A stretch of DNA of 64,000 nt from Streptomyces sp. YIM 121038 (GCF_006088715.1 NZ_CP030771.1:2418001-2482000); one strand, 5' to 3'; counted from the stretch's first letter, positions 13,160 to 22,608 are shown. Program-made: numbers and translations. The notes: generated by a model from the sequence alone, not told the origin.

Positions 13160-14297
13160 CGGGAACCTCCATCTCGATCGTCGTGCCCTTGCCGGGCTCC
13201 GATGCCACGGTCAGCCGTCCGCCGACCCCGCCGGCCCGGTCCCGCATGGAGACCAGGCCCAAGTGCCGCCCGGCGCGACGCGTCGCGCGCGGGTCGAATC
13301 CCTTGCCGTCGTCCGTGACGCGCAGCACCGCGCCCGTGCCGTGCCGCTCCAGGGCGACGCCCACGCGCTGCGCCTCGGCGTGCCGCAGCGCGTTGTGCAG
13401 GGCTTCCTGGGCGACGCGCAGCATGGCCTCCTCCTGGGCCGCGGGCAGGGCCCGCACGCCGGTGTCGGCGAAGGTGACCGTGGCCGAGTGGGCGCGGTCG
13501 AGGACCTGGACGTGGGTGCGCAGGGTGGCGACGAGACCGTCCTCGTCGAGGGCGGCGGGGCGCAGCTCCACCACGGCCGCGCGCAGCTCGTCGGCCGCCT
13601 CGGCCGCGAGCGCGGCCACCTGCTGGAGCTCGCCCTTGGCGCGGGCCGGGTCCCGGTCGACCAGGGCGGTGGCCGCCTGGGCCGTCAGGCGCAGCGAGAA
13701 CAGCTTCTGGCTGACGGCGTCGTGCAGCTCGTGGGCGAGCCGGGAGCGCTCCTCGGCGATGGTCAGCTCGCGGCTGCGCTCGTACAGCCGGGCGTTGGTG
13801 AGGGCGATCGCCGCGTGCTGGGCGAGGATCGAGAGCAGTTCCTCGTCGTCCTCGTCGAAGCCGCAGCCGCCGGTGGGCTTCGAGCAGTTCTTGTTGGCGA
13901 GGAAGAGGGCGCCGAGCGTCTCGTCGCCGTGCCGGATGGGCAGGCCGAGGAAGTCGGACATGTCCGGGTGGGCGGAGGGCCAGCCCTCGAAGCGGGGGTC
14001 CTCGCGGACGTCGGCGAGCCGCTCGGGCTCGGCCTTCTGGAGCATCGCGGCGAGGATGCCGTGCTGGCGCGGGAGCGGGCCGATGGCCTTCCACTGCTCT
14101 TCGGTGACGCCGTCGACCACGAACTGGGCGAAGCCGCCGTGGTCGTCGGGGACGCCGAGTGCCGCGTACTCCGCGGAGAGCAGCTCGCGGGCCGAGACGA
14201 CGATCGTCTTGAGGACGTCGCGCACCTCCAGCTGGCTGCTCATGGCGAGCAGGGCCGAGCTGACCGCGTACAGCCCGGACCGGGGACCTTGACTCAT
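13152..14297 (-). CDS. GAF-domain sensor histidine kinase (HisKA_3)
   Basis: 381 aa, soluble, with no membrane segment. GAF sensor domain (about residues 25-170), dimerisation/phospho-acceptor helix with the H-box ERSRLAHELHDAVSQ (about 185-200), then HATPase (about 290-378; N-box AQEALHNALRHA, G-box DDGKGFD and HLGLVSMRDRA). DevS/NreB-type organisation. The cysteines in NCSKPTGGCGF within the GAF domain could carry redox sensing, but that is inference. Co-transcribed with the response regulator. Confidence 0.94.
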   Translation of the reverse strand: MSQGPRSGLYAVSSALLAMSSQLEVRDVLKTIVVSARELLSAEYAALGVPDDHGGFAQFVVDGVTEEQWKAIGPLPRQHGILAAMLQKAEPERLADVREDPRFEGWPSAHPDMSDFLGLPIRHGDETLGALFLANKNCSKPTGGCGFDEDDEELLSILAQHAAIALTNARLYERSRELTIAEERSRLAHELHDAVSQKLFSLRLTAQAATALVDRDPARAKGELQQVAALAAEAADELRAAVVELRPAALDEDGLVATLRTHVQVLDRAHSATVTFADTGVRALPAAQEEAMLRVAQEALHNALRHAEAQRVGVALERHGTGAVLRVTDDGKGFDPRATRRAGRHLGLVSMRDRAGGVGGRLTVASEPGKGTTIEMEVPGG

Positions 14298-14899
14298 GCG
14301 CCCACCGTACCGGCGGGGTGTGACAGGCCGTATCCGACCTGTGGCGGCACGGAGGTAGGGCGCTGGGACTAGGTCGTGTGGCCCTCGTTCCCCTCCTCAG
14401 GACGGCCCGGCGCCTTGGGCCCGACGGCCGGGGCGCCGCCCGTGCGCGGGCGGGCCCTGAGGGGCCGTCCGCCGACGGTACGGGGAGCGGGGTGATGCCG
14501 AGGCGGTACGCCGTCTCTACCCGTGGCAGGAGTCCGGCGTCGTACGCCTCATCCTCGGGGAGGAGTTTGCTCACTGAGAGCATTGCTTCAGCAACGGATG
14601 GTGAAACTGTTACGCGTCCGATGTGAGCCCGCGCATAGGACGCACATCACGTACGAAGCATCTTAGTGGAGGGCGGGACGCAGTAAAGGAAGGCTAAGCG
14701 CGGGTCTCGGCACGGGCCGCCGACCCCCCGGTCCACTATCGCGGATCGTACGTCGCAGCTTTGCCACCGAATTTTGCGCCCGCTAAGAATTGCTCCCGTC
14801 GCTCGGCGCCGCGGTCCTCGCACCGCGGCGTTTTGCCGGTAGCACCACGTCCCCCGCCGGCGCCAGGGCGGCCTCCCGATACGAAGAGGTCCACTCCGC
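14298..14899. other. 602-bp intergenic region
   Basis: No convincing gene. A minus-strand frame opens at ATG 14583 with a protein-like beginning (MLSVSKLLPEDEAYDAGLL) but then turns into Arg/Pro/Ala-rich shadow sequence overlapping the kinase gene. Near 14610-14655 there are short inverted elements (GCGTCC/GGACGC and GATGTG/CACATC). I looked for a c-di-AMP (ydaO) riboswitch ahead of the SLT gene, common in Streptomyces cell-wall hydrolase leaders, and did not find its conserved elements. Confidence 0.5.
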
Positions 14900-15589
14900 A
14901 TGTCCAAGCGCACCCCCTCTGGTCATAGTCGCTCGACCCTGACCAAGGCCCAGAAGTTCTCGATCGCCGGTGTCGCCACGCTCGGCGCCGCCGCCCTCGC
15001 CTTCTCCATCGCGCCGGGCAGCTCCCAGACCGAGGCGACGCGGACCGAGGCCCTCGGCGCCCACGCCGCCGCCTGGTCCGTGCCCGCCAAGACGCAGCAG
15101 GCCGTGCACGAGAACGTCAGCAAGCAGCACGCCAACGCCGACAAGCAGGCCAAGGACGCCGCCGCGAAGAAGAAGGCCGAGGACGAGGCCGCGGCGAAGA
15201 AGAAGGTCGAGGAGGACCGCAAGGCGAAGGAGGCCGCGAGCCGCGCGGCCGCGCGCAAGCCGGTCTACACCAACAACCTCGACGGCTGGATCCGCCAGTC
15301 CCTCGACATCATGAAGAGCAGGGGCATCCCCGGCTCGTACGAGGGCCTGCACCGCAACATCATGCGCGAGTCCACGGGCAACCCGAACGCCATCAACGGC
15401 TGGGACATCAACGCCCAGAAGGGCACCCCGTCGATCGGCCTGCTCCAGGTCATCCAGCCGACGTTCAGCGCGTACCACGTCGAGGGCACCTCGACGAACA
15501 TCTACGACCCGGTCGCCAACATCACCGCCGCCGCCAACTACGCGGCCCACCGGTACGGCTCGATCGACAACGTCAACGGCGCCTACTGA
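14900..15589 (+). CDS. Secreted lytic transglycosylase-like (SLT) protein
   Basis: 229 aa. N-terminal secretion signal with one hydrophobic helix (about residues 18-42: FSIAGVATLGAAALAFSIAP), an Ala/Lys/Glu-rich coiled-coil linker (about 70-120, KKKAEDEAAAKKK), then a C-terminal SLT/lysozyme-like domain (about 125-229). The putative catalytic Glu is in IMRESTGNPNAIN, followed by SIGLLQVIQPTF, the classic substrate groove motif. Likely exported to cleave peptidoglycan. It is a single gene with a strong terminator behind it. Confidence 0.88.
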   Translation: MSKRTPSGHSRSTLTKAQKFSIAGVATLGAAALAFSIAPGSSQTEATRTEALGAHAAAWSVPAKTQQAVHENVSKQHANADKQAKDAAAKKKAEDEAAAKKKVEEDRKAKEAASRAAARKPVYTNNLDGWIRQSLDIMKSRGIPGSYEGLHRNIMRESTGNPNAINGWDINAQKGTPSIGLLQVIQPTFSAYHVEGTSTNIYDPVANITAAANYAAHRYGSIDNVNGAY

Positions 15590-15638
15590 GCCCCACCTCC
15601 AGGACCGGACCTCCCCCGAGGCCGAGCTCACAGACGCC

Positions 15639-15672
15639 GAAGGGCGGCACCCCGCGTGGGGTGCCGCCCTTC
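15639..15672. terminator. Terminator between SLT and FHA-ABC genes
   Basis: Perfect 15-bp stem (15639-15653 with 15658-15672, loop GCGT) followed by TTC TTC. It lies between convergent genes and can serve both. A short direct repeat (TTCGTGTCCGCTCCG twice, 18 nt apart) follows. Confidence 0.88.
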
Positions 15673-15741
15673 TTCGTGTCCGCTCCGCTCTTCGTGTCCG
15701 CTCCGCGTGACTCCGCGCTGGGCGTGTCCGCGCGAGCGGTG

Positions 15742-18381
15742 CTACTTGCGCATGACCTCCGGCTCGTGGCGGCGCAGGAAGCGGGCCACGAGGAAGCCGC
15801 AGAACGCGCCGAGGGCGAGCAGCGCGGCCATGTCCATGACGTAGGCACCGCCCTCGTGGTCCCACAGCGGGTCGGTGCTGCCCGGGTCGTCCGGGTTGGG
15901 GCTGATCCGGTTGAAGTCCAGCGTGCTGCCGGCGGCGGCCACCGCCCAGCGCGAGGGCATCAGATACGAGAACTCGTTGACGCCGACCGTGCCGTGCAGG
16001 ATGAACAGACAGCCGGTGAACACGACCTGGATGATCGCGAACATGACCAGCAGCGGCATGGTCTTCTCGGCGGTCTTCACCAGGGCCGAGATGATCAGGC
16101 CGAACATCATCGAGGTGAAGCCGAGGCCCATGATCGGCAGGGAGAGTTCGAGCAGCACCTGGCCGCCGAGGACCAGCCCCTTCTCCGGGATCTCCCGGGT
16201 GGAGAAGCCGATCGCGCCGACCAGGGCTCCCTGGAGCACCGTGATCATGCCGAGGACGATGACCTTGGACATCAGATACGCGGAGCGCGACAGGCCGGTC
16301 GCGCGCTCGCGTTCGTAGATCACCCGCTCCTTGATCAGCTCGCGTACGGAGTTCGCGGCGCCCGCGAAACAGGCGCCGACCGCGAGGATCAGGAGCACCG
16401 TCGTGGCCGTGCCATTCGGGATGATCTTGCCGGTCTTCGGGTTCACGACCGGCAGCAGGCCCTTGTCCGGGTCGATGAGCAGGCTGACCGCGCCGAGCAC
16501 CGCGGGCAGGATCAGCATCAGCGCCATGAAGCCCTTGTCGGACGCGATGACCGACACATAGCGGCGGATCAGGGTGATCAGCTGTGAGCCCCAGCCCTGC
16601 GGCTTGGGCGGCTTGATCGCCTGCGGCGGCGGCATGTGTACGGACTGCGCGGCGACGGCGTCGATGTCCGCGGCGTACATCTGGTAGTGCTGCGAGCCCT
16701 TCCAGCGGCCCGCCCAGTCGTAGTCGCGGTAGTTCTCGAAGGCGGAGAAGACGTCGGCCCAGGTGTCGTAGCCGAAGAAGTTCAGGGCCTCCTCGGGCGG
16801 ACCGAAGTACGCCACCGAGCCGCCCGGCGCCATCACCAGGAGCTTGTCGCACAGGGCCAGCTCGGCCACGGAGTGCGTGACGACGAGGACCGTGCGGCCG
16901 TCGTCGGCGAGCCCGCGCAGGAGCTGCATGACGTCGCGGTCCATGCCCGGGTCGAGGCCCGACGTGGGCTCGTCCAGGAAGATCAGCGACGGCTTGGTGA
17001 GCAGCTCCAGGGCGACCGAGACGCGCTTGCGCTGGCCGCCGGAGAGGGAGGTGACCTTCTTGTCCTTGTGGATGTCGAGCTTCAGCTCGCGCAGGACCTC
17101 GCCTATGCGCTGCTGGCGCTCCTGGTCGCTGGTGTCGGCGGGGAAGCGGAGCTTGGCCGCGTACTTGAGCGCCTTGTTGACGGTCAGCTCCTTGTGCAGG
17201 ATGTCGTCCTGCGGGACCAGACCGATGCGCTGCCGCAGCTCGGCGAACTGCTTGTACAGGTTCCGGTTGTCGTAGAGGACGTCGCCCTGGTTGGCGGGCC
17301 GGTAGCCGGTCAGCGCCTTGAGCAGGGTGGACTTGCCGGAGCCCGACGGGCCGATGACCGCGATCAGGGACTTCTCCGGGACGCCGAAGGAGACGTCCTT
17401 GAGGATCTGCTTGCCGCCGTCGACCGTGACGGTCAGATGGCGCGCGGAGAAGGAGACGTCACCGGTGTCGACGAACTCCTCGAGACGGTCCCCGACCAGG
17501 CGGAACGTGGAGTGACCGACGCCGACGATGTCGTTCGGCCCGATCAGGACCGTCGACGCCTTGGCGATCGGCATGCCGTTGACGTACGTGCCGTTGTGCG
17601 AGCCGAGGTCGCGCAGTTCGAAGCGGCCGTCGGGCGTCGAGGTGAACTCGGCGTGGTGCCGCGAGACCTGGAGGTCGGAGACCACCAGCTCGTTCTCCAG
17701 GGCGCGGCCGATGCGCATCTTTCGGCCAAGCGCGAACTGGTGGTACGTGGTCGGGCTGCGGTCGCCGTAGACCGGCGGGGCCCCCGCCGCGCCACCGGGT
17801 CCCACGCCCGCGCCCGGGCCCTGCTGAGGTGGCACCTGCGCGTGCTGCGGCTGCGGTGCGTGCTGCTGCGGCGCCTGCTGCCAGGCCTGCTGCTGCGGCA
17901 TCTGCTGCTGGTGCTGCTGATACTGCGGCGCCTGGTGCTGCGGCTGCGCCGCCCAGCCCGGGGCCTCCTGATGGCCGGGTCCTGCCTGGCCAGGGGCCTG
18001 CTGCGGCGACGCGTGCGCCGCCTGCGGCGGGCCGTGCTGCGCCTGCTGCGCGCCCGGCGCGGACACGGCAGCGGCGGCGGCGCCGGGCGCGCCGCCGGAG
18101 AGGACGAGCTGCGGCCCGTCCGTCGCGTTGCCCAGATGGACGGCCGACCCGGGGCCGATTTCCCTCTGGTGGATCCGCTGCCCCTGCACGAAGGTGCCGT
18201 TGGTGGAGCCGTGGTCCTCGATGACCCAGCTCCGGCCGCTCCAGCTGATCGTCGCGTGCCGCCAGGAGACCCTGGCGTCGTCGAGCGCGATGTCACCCTG
18301 CGGATCGCGTCCGAGGGTGTAGGTCCGGGACGCCTCCAGCGTCCAGGACCTGCCATTCAATTCCAGTACGAGTTCCGGCAC
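15742..18381 (-). CDS. FHA-domain ABC exporter (ABC-2 type half-transporter)
   Basis: 879 aa multidomain membrane protein: FHA domain 1 (about residues 15-95, YTLGRDPQGD and WRHATISW), Gln/Pro-rich linker (about 100-205), FHA domain 2 (about 215-300, MRIGRALENELV and SRHHAEF), ABC ATPase (Walker A GPSGSGKST near 345, signature LSGGQRKR near 450, Walker B LIFLDEPTSGLD near 467) and an ABC-2 membrane domain (about 600-879). FHA domains bind phosphothreonine, so transport is probably controlled by Ser/Thr kinases. The start is set at GTG 18381 (VPELVLELNG); the frame is open 22 codons further, but that stretch contains a promoter-like TAGACT. Confidence 0.92.
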   Translation of the reverse strand: MPELVLELNGRSWTLEASRTYTLGRDPQGDIALDDARVSWRHATISWSGRSWVIEDHGSTNGTFVQGQRIHQREIGPGSAVHLGNATDGPQLVLSGGAPGAAAAAVSAPGAQQAQHGPPQAAHASPQQAPGQAGPGHQEAPGWAAQPQHQAPQYQQHQQQMPQQQAWQQAPQQHAPQPQHAQVPPQQGPGAGVGPGGAAGAPPVYGDRSPTTYHQFALGRKMRIGRALENELVVSDLQVSRHHAEFTSTPDGRFELRDLGSHNGTYVNGMPIAKASTVLIGPNDIVGVGHSTFRLVGDRLEEFVDTGDVSFSARHLTVTVDGGKQILKDVSFGVPEKSLIAVIGPSGSGKSTLLKALTGYRPANQGDVLYDNRNLYKQFAELRQRIGLVPQDDILHKELTVNKALKYAAKLRFPADTSDQERQQRIGEVLRELKLDIHKDKKVTSLSGGQRKRVSVALELLTKPSLIFLDEPTSGLDPGMDRDVMQLLRGLADDGRTVLVVTHSVAELALCDKLLVMAPGGSVAYFGPPEEALNFFGYDTWADVFSAFENYRDYDWAGRWKGSQHYQMYAADIDAVAAQSVHMPPPQAIKPPKPQGWGSQLITLIRRYVSVIASDKGFMALMLILPAVLGAVSLLIDPDKGLLPVVNPKTGKIIPNGTATTVLLILAVGACFAGAANSVRELIKERVIYERERATGLSRSAYLMSKVIVLGMITVLQGALVGAIGFSTREIPEKGLVLGGQVLLELSLPIMGLGFTSMMFGLIISALVKTAEKTMPLLVMFAIIQVVFTGCLFILHGTVGVNEFSYLMPSRWAVAAAGSTLDFNRISPNPDDPGSTDPLWDHEGGAYVMDMAALLALGAFCGFLVARFLRRHEPEVMRK

Positions 18382-18689
18382 TCCATGCCCCACTGAGTTG
18401 TCCCCCGAGTTGCCCCCATCTATGGGGAGTCTAGGGATGTCGAACATCGGGAGGAACTATTTCAGGCGGAGGCCTCTGACCGAAAGTCGGGCCTTGTGAA
18501 GACTGCGTACGGGCCACTATGACTGCCCCGTTGACGGGGCAGATATCGCCTCGGAAAGTGGTAAGGGCTCTCAGCGAGTACGGATCACGAACATGCCGCA
18601 CATGTCGACCATGTCACTCATGTCGTCGATGTCGCCCCTGTCGTGCGTCCGCGGACCGAGGGCGACGCGCGGCGAGCTCGGGGGGTCTG
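18382..18689. other. 308-bp divergent intergenic region with 9-nt repeat
   Basis: It contains the promoter side of the FHA-ABC gene (minus-strand TAGACT near 18430), a hairpin at 18523-18542 (CTGCCCCG, TTGA, CGGGGCAG), and a 9-nt repeat at 18592-18645, six units of the form CATGTCGAC. The streptophobe frame is open back to ATG 18519, across the repeat, where it would encode a CxxCxxCxxC run; I take ATG 18690 as the start. Confidence 0.55.
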
Positions 18690-20459
18690 ATGGTGAGCGG
18701 CGGGTACGAGGGCGGGCGGCGGAGCGTGCCCTGGGGGGACGTCCTGCTCTCCGCGATCGCGGCGGTCAGCTGGGCGTTGATCGGCATGGCGGGCACGGCG
18801 GCCCTTGGTCTGCACCTGCTCGGCGCGGACGCCGCGGCGTCGCTCGGGCCGATGACGGCGGCGGCGATCGCCCTGGGCGTCGGGGGCTCCATCACCCCAT
18901 CCGGTGATGTGTCGGCCTTCGGCCTCAAGGGTGCCGAGGCGACCACGGCCATTGACGTGGCGCCCCTGGGCGTGGGGCTCGCCGGGGCGGTCCTCCTCTC
19001 CTACTTCTTTTTACGTTCCCTGCGCGGCGCGGGAGTTGTGATCTCACCCGCCGAACTCGCGGCGCGCGCCGGTGCGGTGATCGCGCTCTTCGTCGGGATG
19101 CTCGGCGGACTCGCCTGGGCCGGTCACGACATCATCACGATCAACGGCGAACAGCTGGGCATCGACAAAGGAATTGACAAGGGAATCGACAAAGGGCTCG
19201 GTGACCTTCCCGGGGGCATCGGCGACCGGATTCCCGACGGCCTCAAGGACATCGGCGGCATCGGTGACATCGGCGGGCTCCTGCCCGACCGGCTGCGCGA
19301 CCTCGTCGAGGCGAAGGCCGCGGTCGGCTTCACCGTCGACACCGGAGCCACCTTGCTCGGTGGCGCGATCTGGTCGGTCGTGGTGCTGCTCATCGCGCTG
19401 CTCGCGTCCCGCCGGACACCGCTGCCGCCCGGCTTCGACGTCGTCCACCGGCTGCTGCGGCCCGCGGCGTCCGCCCTCGTCGCGGTCGTTCTGATGGCCG
19501 TCGTCGCGGGGCTCGCCGCGGCCGCGTACGCGGCGATCGGCGACGACCACCCCAAGCGGGTCGTGGGCGGCGCGCTCCTCGGCACCCCCAACGGCGTCTT
19601 CCTCGGCCTGCCCGTCGGTCTCTTCGTCCCCTACGACGGCGAGGCCTCGGGCGCCCTGACGCGGTTCCTGCCGGACCCGGTGGACGATCTGCTGAGCGGC
19701 TCCGACAAGCCCCTGACGCTGGGGCGGCTCGCCGAACTCGACGGCCGGGTGTGGCTGCTCGGGGTCGCGACCGCGGTGATGATGCTGTTCGCGGGGGTGC
19801 TCACGGCGGTACGCAGTCCGCTGGCGCGGGAGGCCTCGGGGGCCCCGGCCGGGGACTCGCGGGGCACCGCCGGATTCGTCGCACGCTGTGCCCTGACGCT
19901 CGGGGCGGTCACGGCGGTGGCCCTGCCCCTGATGGCATGGCTGACCGGGGTGTCCGCGGACGCCTCCCTCTCCGTCCTCGGCTTCGACGCGTTCGGGGCC
20001 GGGCTCGAACTGCACGGGAACCTGGCGCTCGCCGCGGCCCTCGGCGCGGCGTGGGGCGCGGGGGCCGGGGCGGCCGGGGCCCTGCTCGCGCGGGCCACCG
20101 GGGCGGCGGGGGGCCGGGTGGCGCCGCCGGCCCGGGCCTCCGCGGAGGCGTCGCCGCCGCAGGTTCCGGGGCCCTATCAGCAGAGCACCCCGTACCGGCC
20201 GCCGCGGGCGGAGACCAATCCGTACCTGCGGGTCCAGGACGGGGGGCCTGGCCCTGGCGCGGGCGGGCCGCCCTCGGGCAGCGGGACCCCGACCGCCGCG
20301 GGCCCCGGGGCACCGCCGCCGGGCAGTGGGGTGCCTACCGTGGCCACACCTGTACCGCCGCCGGACGGGGCGAAGCGGGGGCGCCGGGGGGCGCGGGAGT
20401 GGCCGATGCCCCCGCCCCCGCCTCCTCCCCCACCGCCACCTCCGAAGCGGAGGCCCTGA
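18690..20459 (+). CDS. Streptophobe family integral membrane protein
   Basis: 589 aa from ATG 18690 (GGGGGG upstream). About ten hydrophobic helices across residues 12-470, then a proline-rich cytoplasmic-type tail ending in a run of prolines. It matches the Streptomyces-restricted streptophobe family (function unknown). A loop after the third or fourth helix carries a GIDK repeat (GIDKGIDKGIDKGLGDL, about residues 155-171). No enzymatic motif is visible. It is transcribed alone. A longer version starting at ATG 18519 would add a Cys-rich N-terminus. Confidence 0.82.
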   Translation: MVSGGYEGGRRSVPWGDVLLSAIAAVSWALIGMAGTAALGLHLLGADAAASLGPMTAAAIALGVGGSITPSGDVSAFGLKGAEATTAIDVAPLGVGLAGAVLLSYFFLRSLRGAGVVISPAELAARAGAVIALFVGMLGGLAWAGHDIITINGEQLGIDKGIDKGIDKGLGDLPGGIGDRIPDGLKDIGGIGDIGGLLPDRLRDLVEAKAAVGFTVDTGATLLGGAIWSVVVLLIALLASRRTPLPPGFDVVHRLLRPAASALVAVVLMAVVAGLAAAAYAAIGDDHPKRVVGGALLGTPNGVFLGLPVGLFVPYDGEASGALTRFLPDPVDDLLSGSDKPLTLGRLAELDGRVWLLGVATAVMMLFAGVLTAVRSPLAREASGAPAGDSRGTAGFVARCALTLGAVTAVALPLMAWLTGVSADASLSVLGFDAFGAGLELHGNLALAAALGAAWGAGAGAAGALLARATGAAGGRVAPPARASAEASPPQVPGPYQQSTPYRPPRAETNPYLRVQDGGPGPGAGGPPSGSGTPTAAGPGAPPPGSGVPTVATPVPPPDGAKRGRRGAREWPMPPPPPPPPPPPPKRRP

Positions 20460-20673
20460 GCCGGCCGGGGCGGTAACGCCGGGCACCGGAGGGCGCTATC
20501 CGCAGCGCTCCGCGCCGGGGCCGGGCCCCGGGAGCACTCCGTGTCGGGGCCCGGTCCGCGAAGCCAGGGAGATACAGGCGGGCGGGTGGGAGAAGTCCCG
20601 GCAAGGCCGGGGAGTGACAAGGAAGCAGGGCCAGGGCGAGCCCGGCGGAACCGGGGGATGAACAAGGGGGCGA

Positions 20674-20700
20674 GGGGGTGTCCGGCAGCCGGACACCCCC
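20674..20700 (+). terminator. Terminator between streptophobe and serB
   Basis: GGGGGTGTCCGG (20674-20685) pairs perfectly with CCGGACACCCCC (20689-20700) around a 3-nt loop. It lies 215 nt after the streptophobe stop and just before the serB promoter. Confidence 0.75.
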
Positions 20701-20739
20701 GTCACCCGGCCCGCGCCGCCAGCTACCGTGGGGATCACC

Positions 20740-22008
20740 ATGAGTGCCTCCACGCCCCCCGCGCCCCCCGGCGCCACCGCGCCGCCCGGCACCCCCTCGC
20801 CGGCGGGCGCCAACGCTGATCTCCCCACGCTGCTCGTCAAGATCTTCGGCAAGGACCGCCCCGGCATCACCGCCGGCCTCTTCGACACGCTCGCGGCGTA
20901 CTCCGTGGACGTCGTCGACATCGAGCAGGTCGTCACCCGGGGCCGGATAGTGCTGTGCGCGCTGGTCACCGCACCGCCGCACGGCCTCGAAGGGGATCTG
21001 CGGGCCACCGTCCACTCGTGGGCGGACTCCGTGAGCCTGCAGGCCGAGATCATCTCGGGCCGGGGCGACAACCGCCCGCGCGGCCTCGGCCGCTCCCACG
21101 TGACCGTCCTCGGCCACCCGCTCACCGCCGAGTCCACCGCCGCGATCGCGGCGAGCATCACGGGGACCGGCGGGAACATCGACCGCATCTTCCGGCTCGC
21201 CAAGTACCCGGTCACGGCAGTGGAGTTCGCGGTGTCCGGCACGGAGACCGAGCCCCTGCGCACGGCGCTCGCGCTGGAGGCCGCGGCGCTCGGCGTCGAC
21301 GTCGCGGTCGTCGCCGCGGGGCTGCACCGCCGCGCGCAGCGCCTGGTCGTGATGGACGTCGACTCGACGCTGATCCAGGACGAGGTGATCGAGCTCTTCG
21401 CCGCGCACGCGGGCTGCGAGCAGGAGGTCGCGGAGGTGACGGCGGCCGCGATGCGCGGCGAGCTGGACTTCGAGCAGTCGCTGCACGCGCGCGTCGCCCT
21501 CCTCGAAGGGCTCGACGCTTCGGTGGTCGACAAGGTCCGCTCGGAGGTGCGGCTCACCCCCGGCGCGCGGACGCTCATCCGCACCCTCAAGCGCCTCGGC
21601 TACCAGGTCGGCGTGGTCTCCGGCGGCTTCACCCAGGTCACGGATGATCTGAAGGAACGTCTCGGCCTGGACTTCGCCCACGCCAACACCCTGGAGATCG
21701 TCGACGGCAGGCTCACCGGCAAGGTGACCGGCGAGGTCGTGGACCGCGCGGGCAAGGCCCGGCTGCTGCGCCGCTTCGCCGACGAGGCGGGCGTCCCGCT
21801 GGAGCAGACCGTCGCGATCGGCGACGGCGCGAACGACCTCGACATGCTGAACGCCGCCGGTCTCGGCGTCGCGTTCAACGCCAAGCCGATGGTCCGCGAG
21901 GCCGCCCACACGGCCGTCAACGTGCCGTTCCTCGACACCGTCCTGTATCTGCTCGGCGTCACCCGCGAAGAGGTCGAGGCCGCGGACATGCACCTGGACC
22001 ACGACTAG
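20740..22008 (+). CDS. serB: Phosphoserine phosphatase
   Basis: 422 aa. Last step of serine synthesis: dephosphorylation of O-phospho-L-serine. Two N-terminal ACT domains (about residues 25-195; LLVKIFGKDRPGITAGLFDT) are probably serine-sensing. The HAD phosphatase domain (about 205-415) has the nucleophile Asp in VVMDVDSTLIQDEVIELFA, the second motif VVSGGF, and DGANDLDML for magnesium. Actinobacterial SerB with double ACT has this length. ATG 20740 is chosen over GTG 20728; TACCGT just upstream suggests little or no leader. Strong terminator behind. Confidence 0.95.
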   Translation: MSASTPPAPPGATAPPGTPSPAGANADLPTLLVKIFGKDRPGITAGLFDTLAAYSVDVVDIEQVVTRGRIVLCALVTAPPHGLEGDLRATVHSWADSVSLQAEIISGRGDNRPRGLGRSHVTVLGHPLTAESTAAIAASITGTGGNIDRIFRLAKYPVTAVEFAVSGTETEPLRTALALEAAALGVDVAVVAAGLHRRAQRLVVMDVDSTLIQDEVIELFAAHAGCEQEVAEVTAAAMRGELDFEQSLHARVALLEGLDASVVDKVRSEVRLTPGARTLIRTLKRLGYQVGVVSGGFTQVTDDLKERLGLDFAHANTLEIVDGRLTGKVTGEVVDRAGKARLLRRFADEAGVPLEQTVAIGDGANDLDMLNAAGLGVAFNAKPMVREAAHTAVNVPFLDTVLYLLGVTREEVEAADMHLDHD

Positions 22009-22030
22009 GCCGCCGCTCTCCGTACCGGTC

Positions 22031-22059
22031 GGGCCCGGCACCCCTGGGGTGCCGGGCCC
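22031..22059. terminator. Terminator between serB and sixA
   Basis: GGGCCCGGCACCCC (22031-22044) and GGGGTGCCGGGCCC (22046-22059) form a near loop-free hairpin between convergent genes, followed by TTCGC. Confidence 0.8.
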
Positions 22060-22089
22060 TTCGCATGGGTCGGTGGGTCCTGCCGTGTG

Positions 22090-22608
22090 CTATTCGGACG
22101 GCGCCCAGTAGTCCACCAGCGTCGCCGTGCCGGGCTCCAGGCCCTTCCACGAGCCGGTGTACGTGAGGACGGCGAAGGCCGAGGTGGGGAAGCCGCGACG
22201 GTTCATTCGCACCTGGGCGTCGCCCTCGGCCTCTCCGGCGAGGACGTCGGCGAGGCCGTGGACACCGGGGTTGTGGCCGATGAGGATCAGGTCGCGCACG
22301 TCGTCCGGTGTCTCGTTGAGCACGGCGATCAGCTCGCCCGGGGAGGCTTCATAGACCCGGTCCTCGTACACCGTCCGGGGACGCTGCGGGAGTTCCTGGA
22401 CGGCGAGCTTCCAGGTCTCCCGGGTCCTGGCGGCGGTCGAGCACAGGGCCAGGTCGAAGACGATTCCGGTGTCGGCGAGTTTGCGGCCGGCCACGGGGGC
22501 GTCCTTGCGGCCGCGCTCGGCGAGCGGACGCTCGTGGTCGGACACCTGGGGCCAGTCGGCCTTCGCATGCCGGAAAAGGACAATCCTGCGGGGTTCTGCG
22601 ACGCTCAT
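22090..22608 (-). CDS. SixA-type histidine phosphatase
   Basis: 172 aa. Histidine phosphatase superfamily: catalytic RHAKAD (RHG-type motif, about residue 13), LCSTAARTRET (second Arg) and LIGHNPGVHGLA with the second catalytic His. The SixA subgroup removes phosphate from phosphohistidine proteins in E. coli; the substrate in Streptomyces is unknown. ATG 22608 (MSVAEPRR) follows GGGACGC; an ATG eight codons upstream is less likely. Cytoplasmic single gene. Confidence 0.9.
   Translation of the reverse strand: MSVAEPRRIVLFRHAKADWPQVSDHERPLAERGRKDAPVAGRKLADTGIVFDLALCSTAARTRETWKLAVQELPQRPRTVYEDRVYEASPGELIAVLNETPDDVRDLILIGHNPGVHGLADVLAGEAEGDAQVRMNRRGFPTSAFAVLTYTGSWKGLEPGTATLVDYWAPSE

Noticed and set aside
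14300..14583. Small minus-strand gene starting MLSVSKLLPEDEAYDAGLL
   Set aside because: The start looks protein-like but the frame then turns into low-complexity shadow and runs through the kinase gene; no ribosome site. Left as possible only.
14650..14899. c-di-AMP (ydaO) riboswitch ahead of the SLT gene
   Set aside because: Expected from other Streptomyces wall hydrolase genes, but I could not find the conserved elements on the plus strand.
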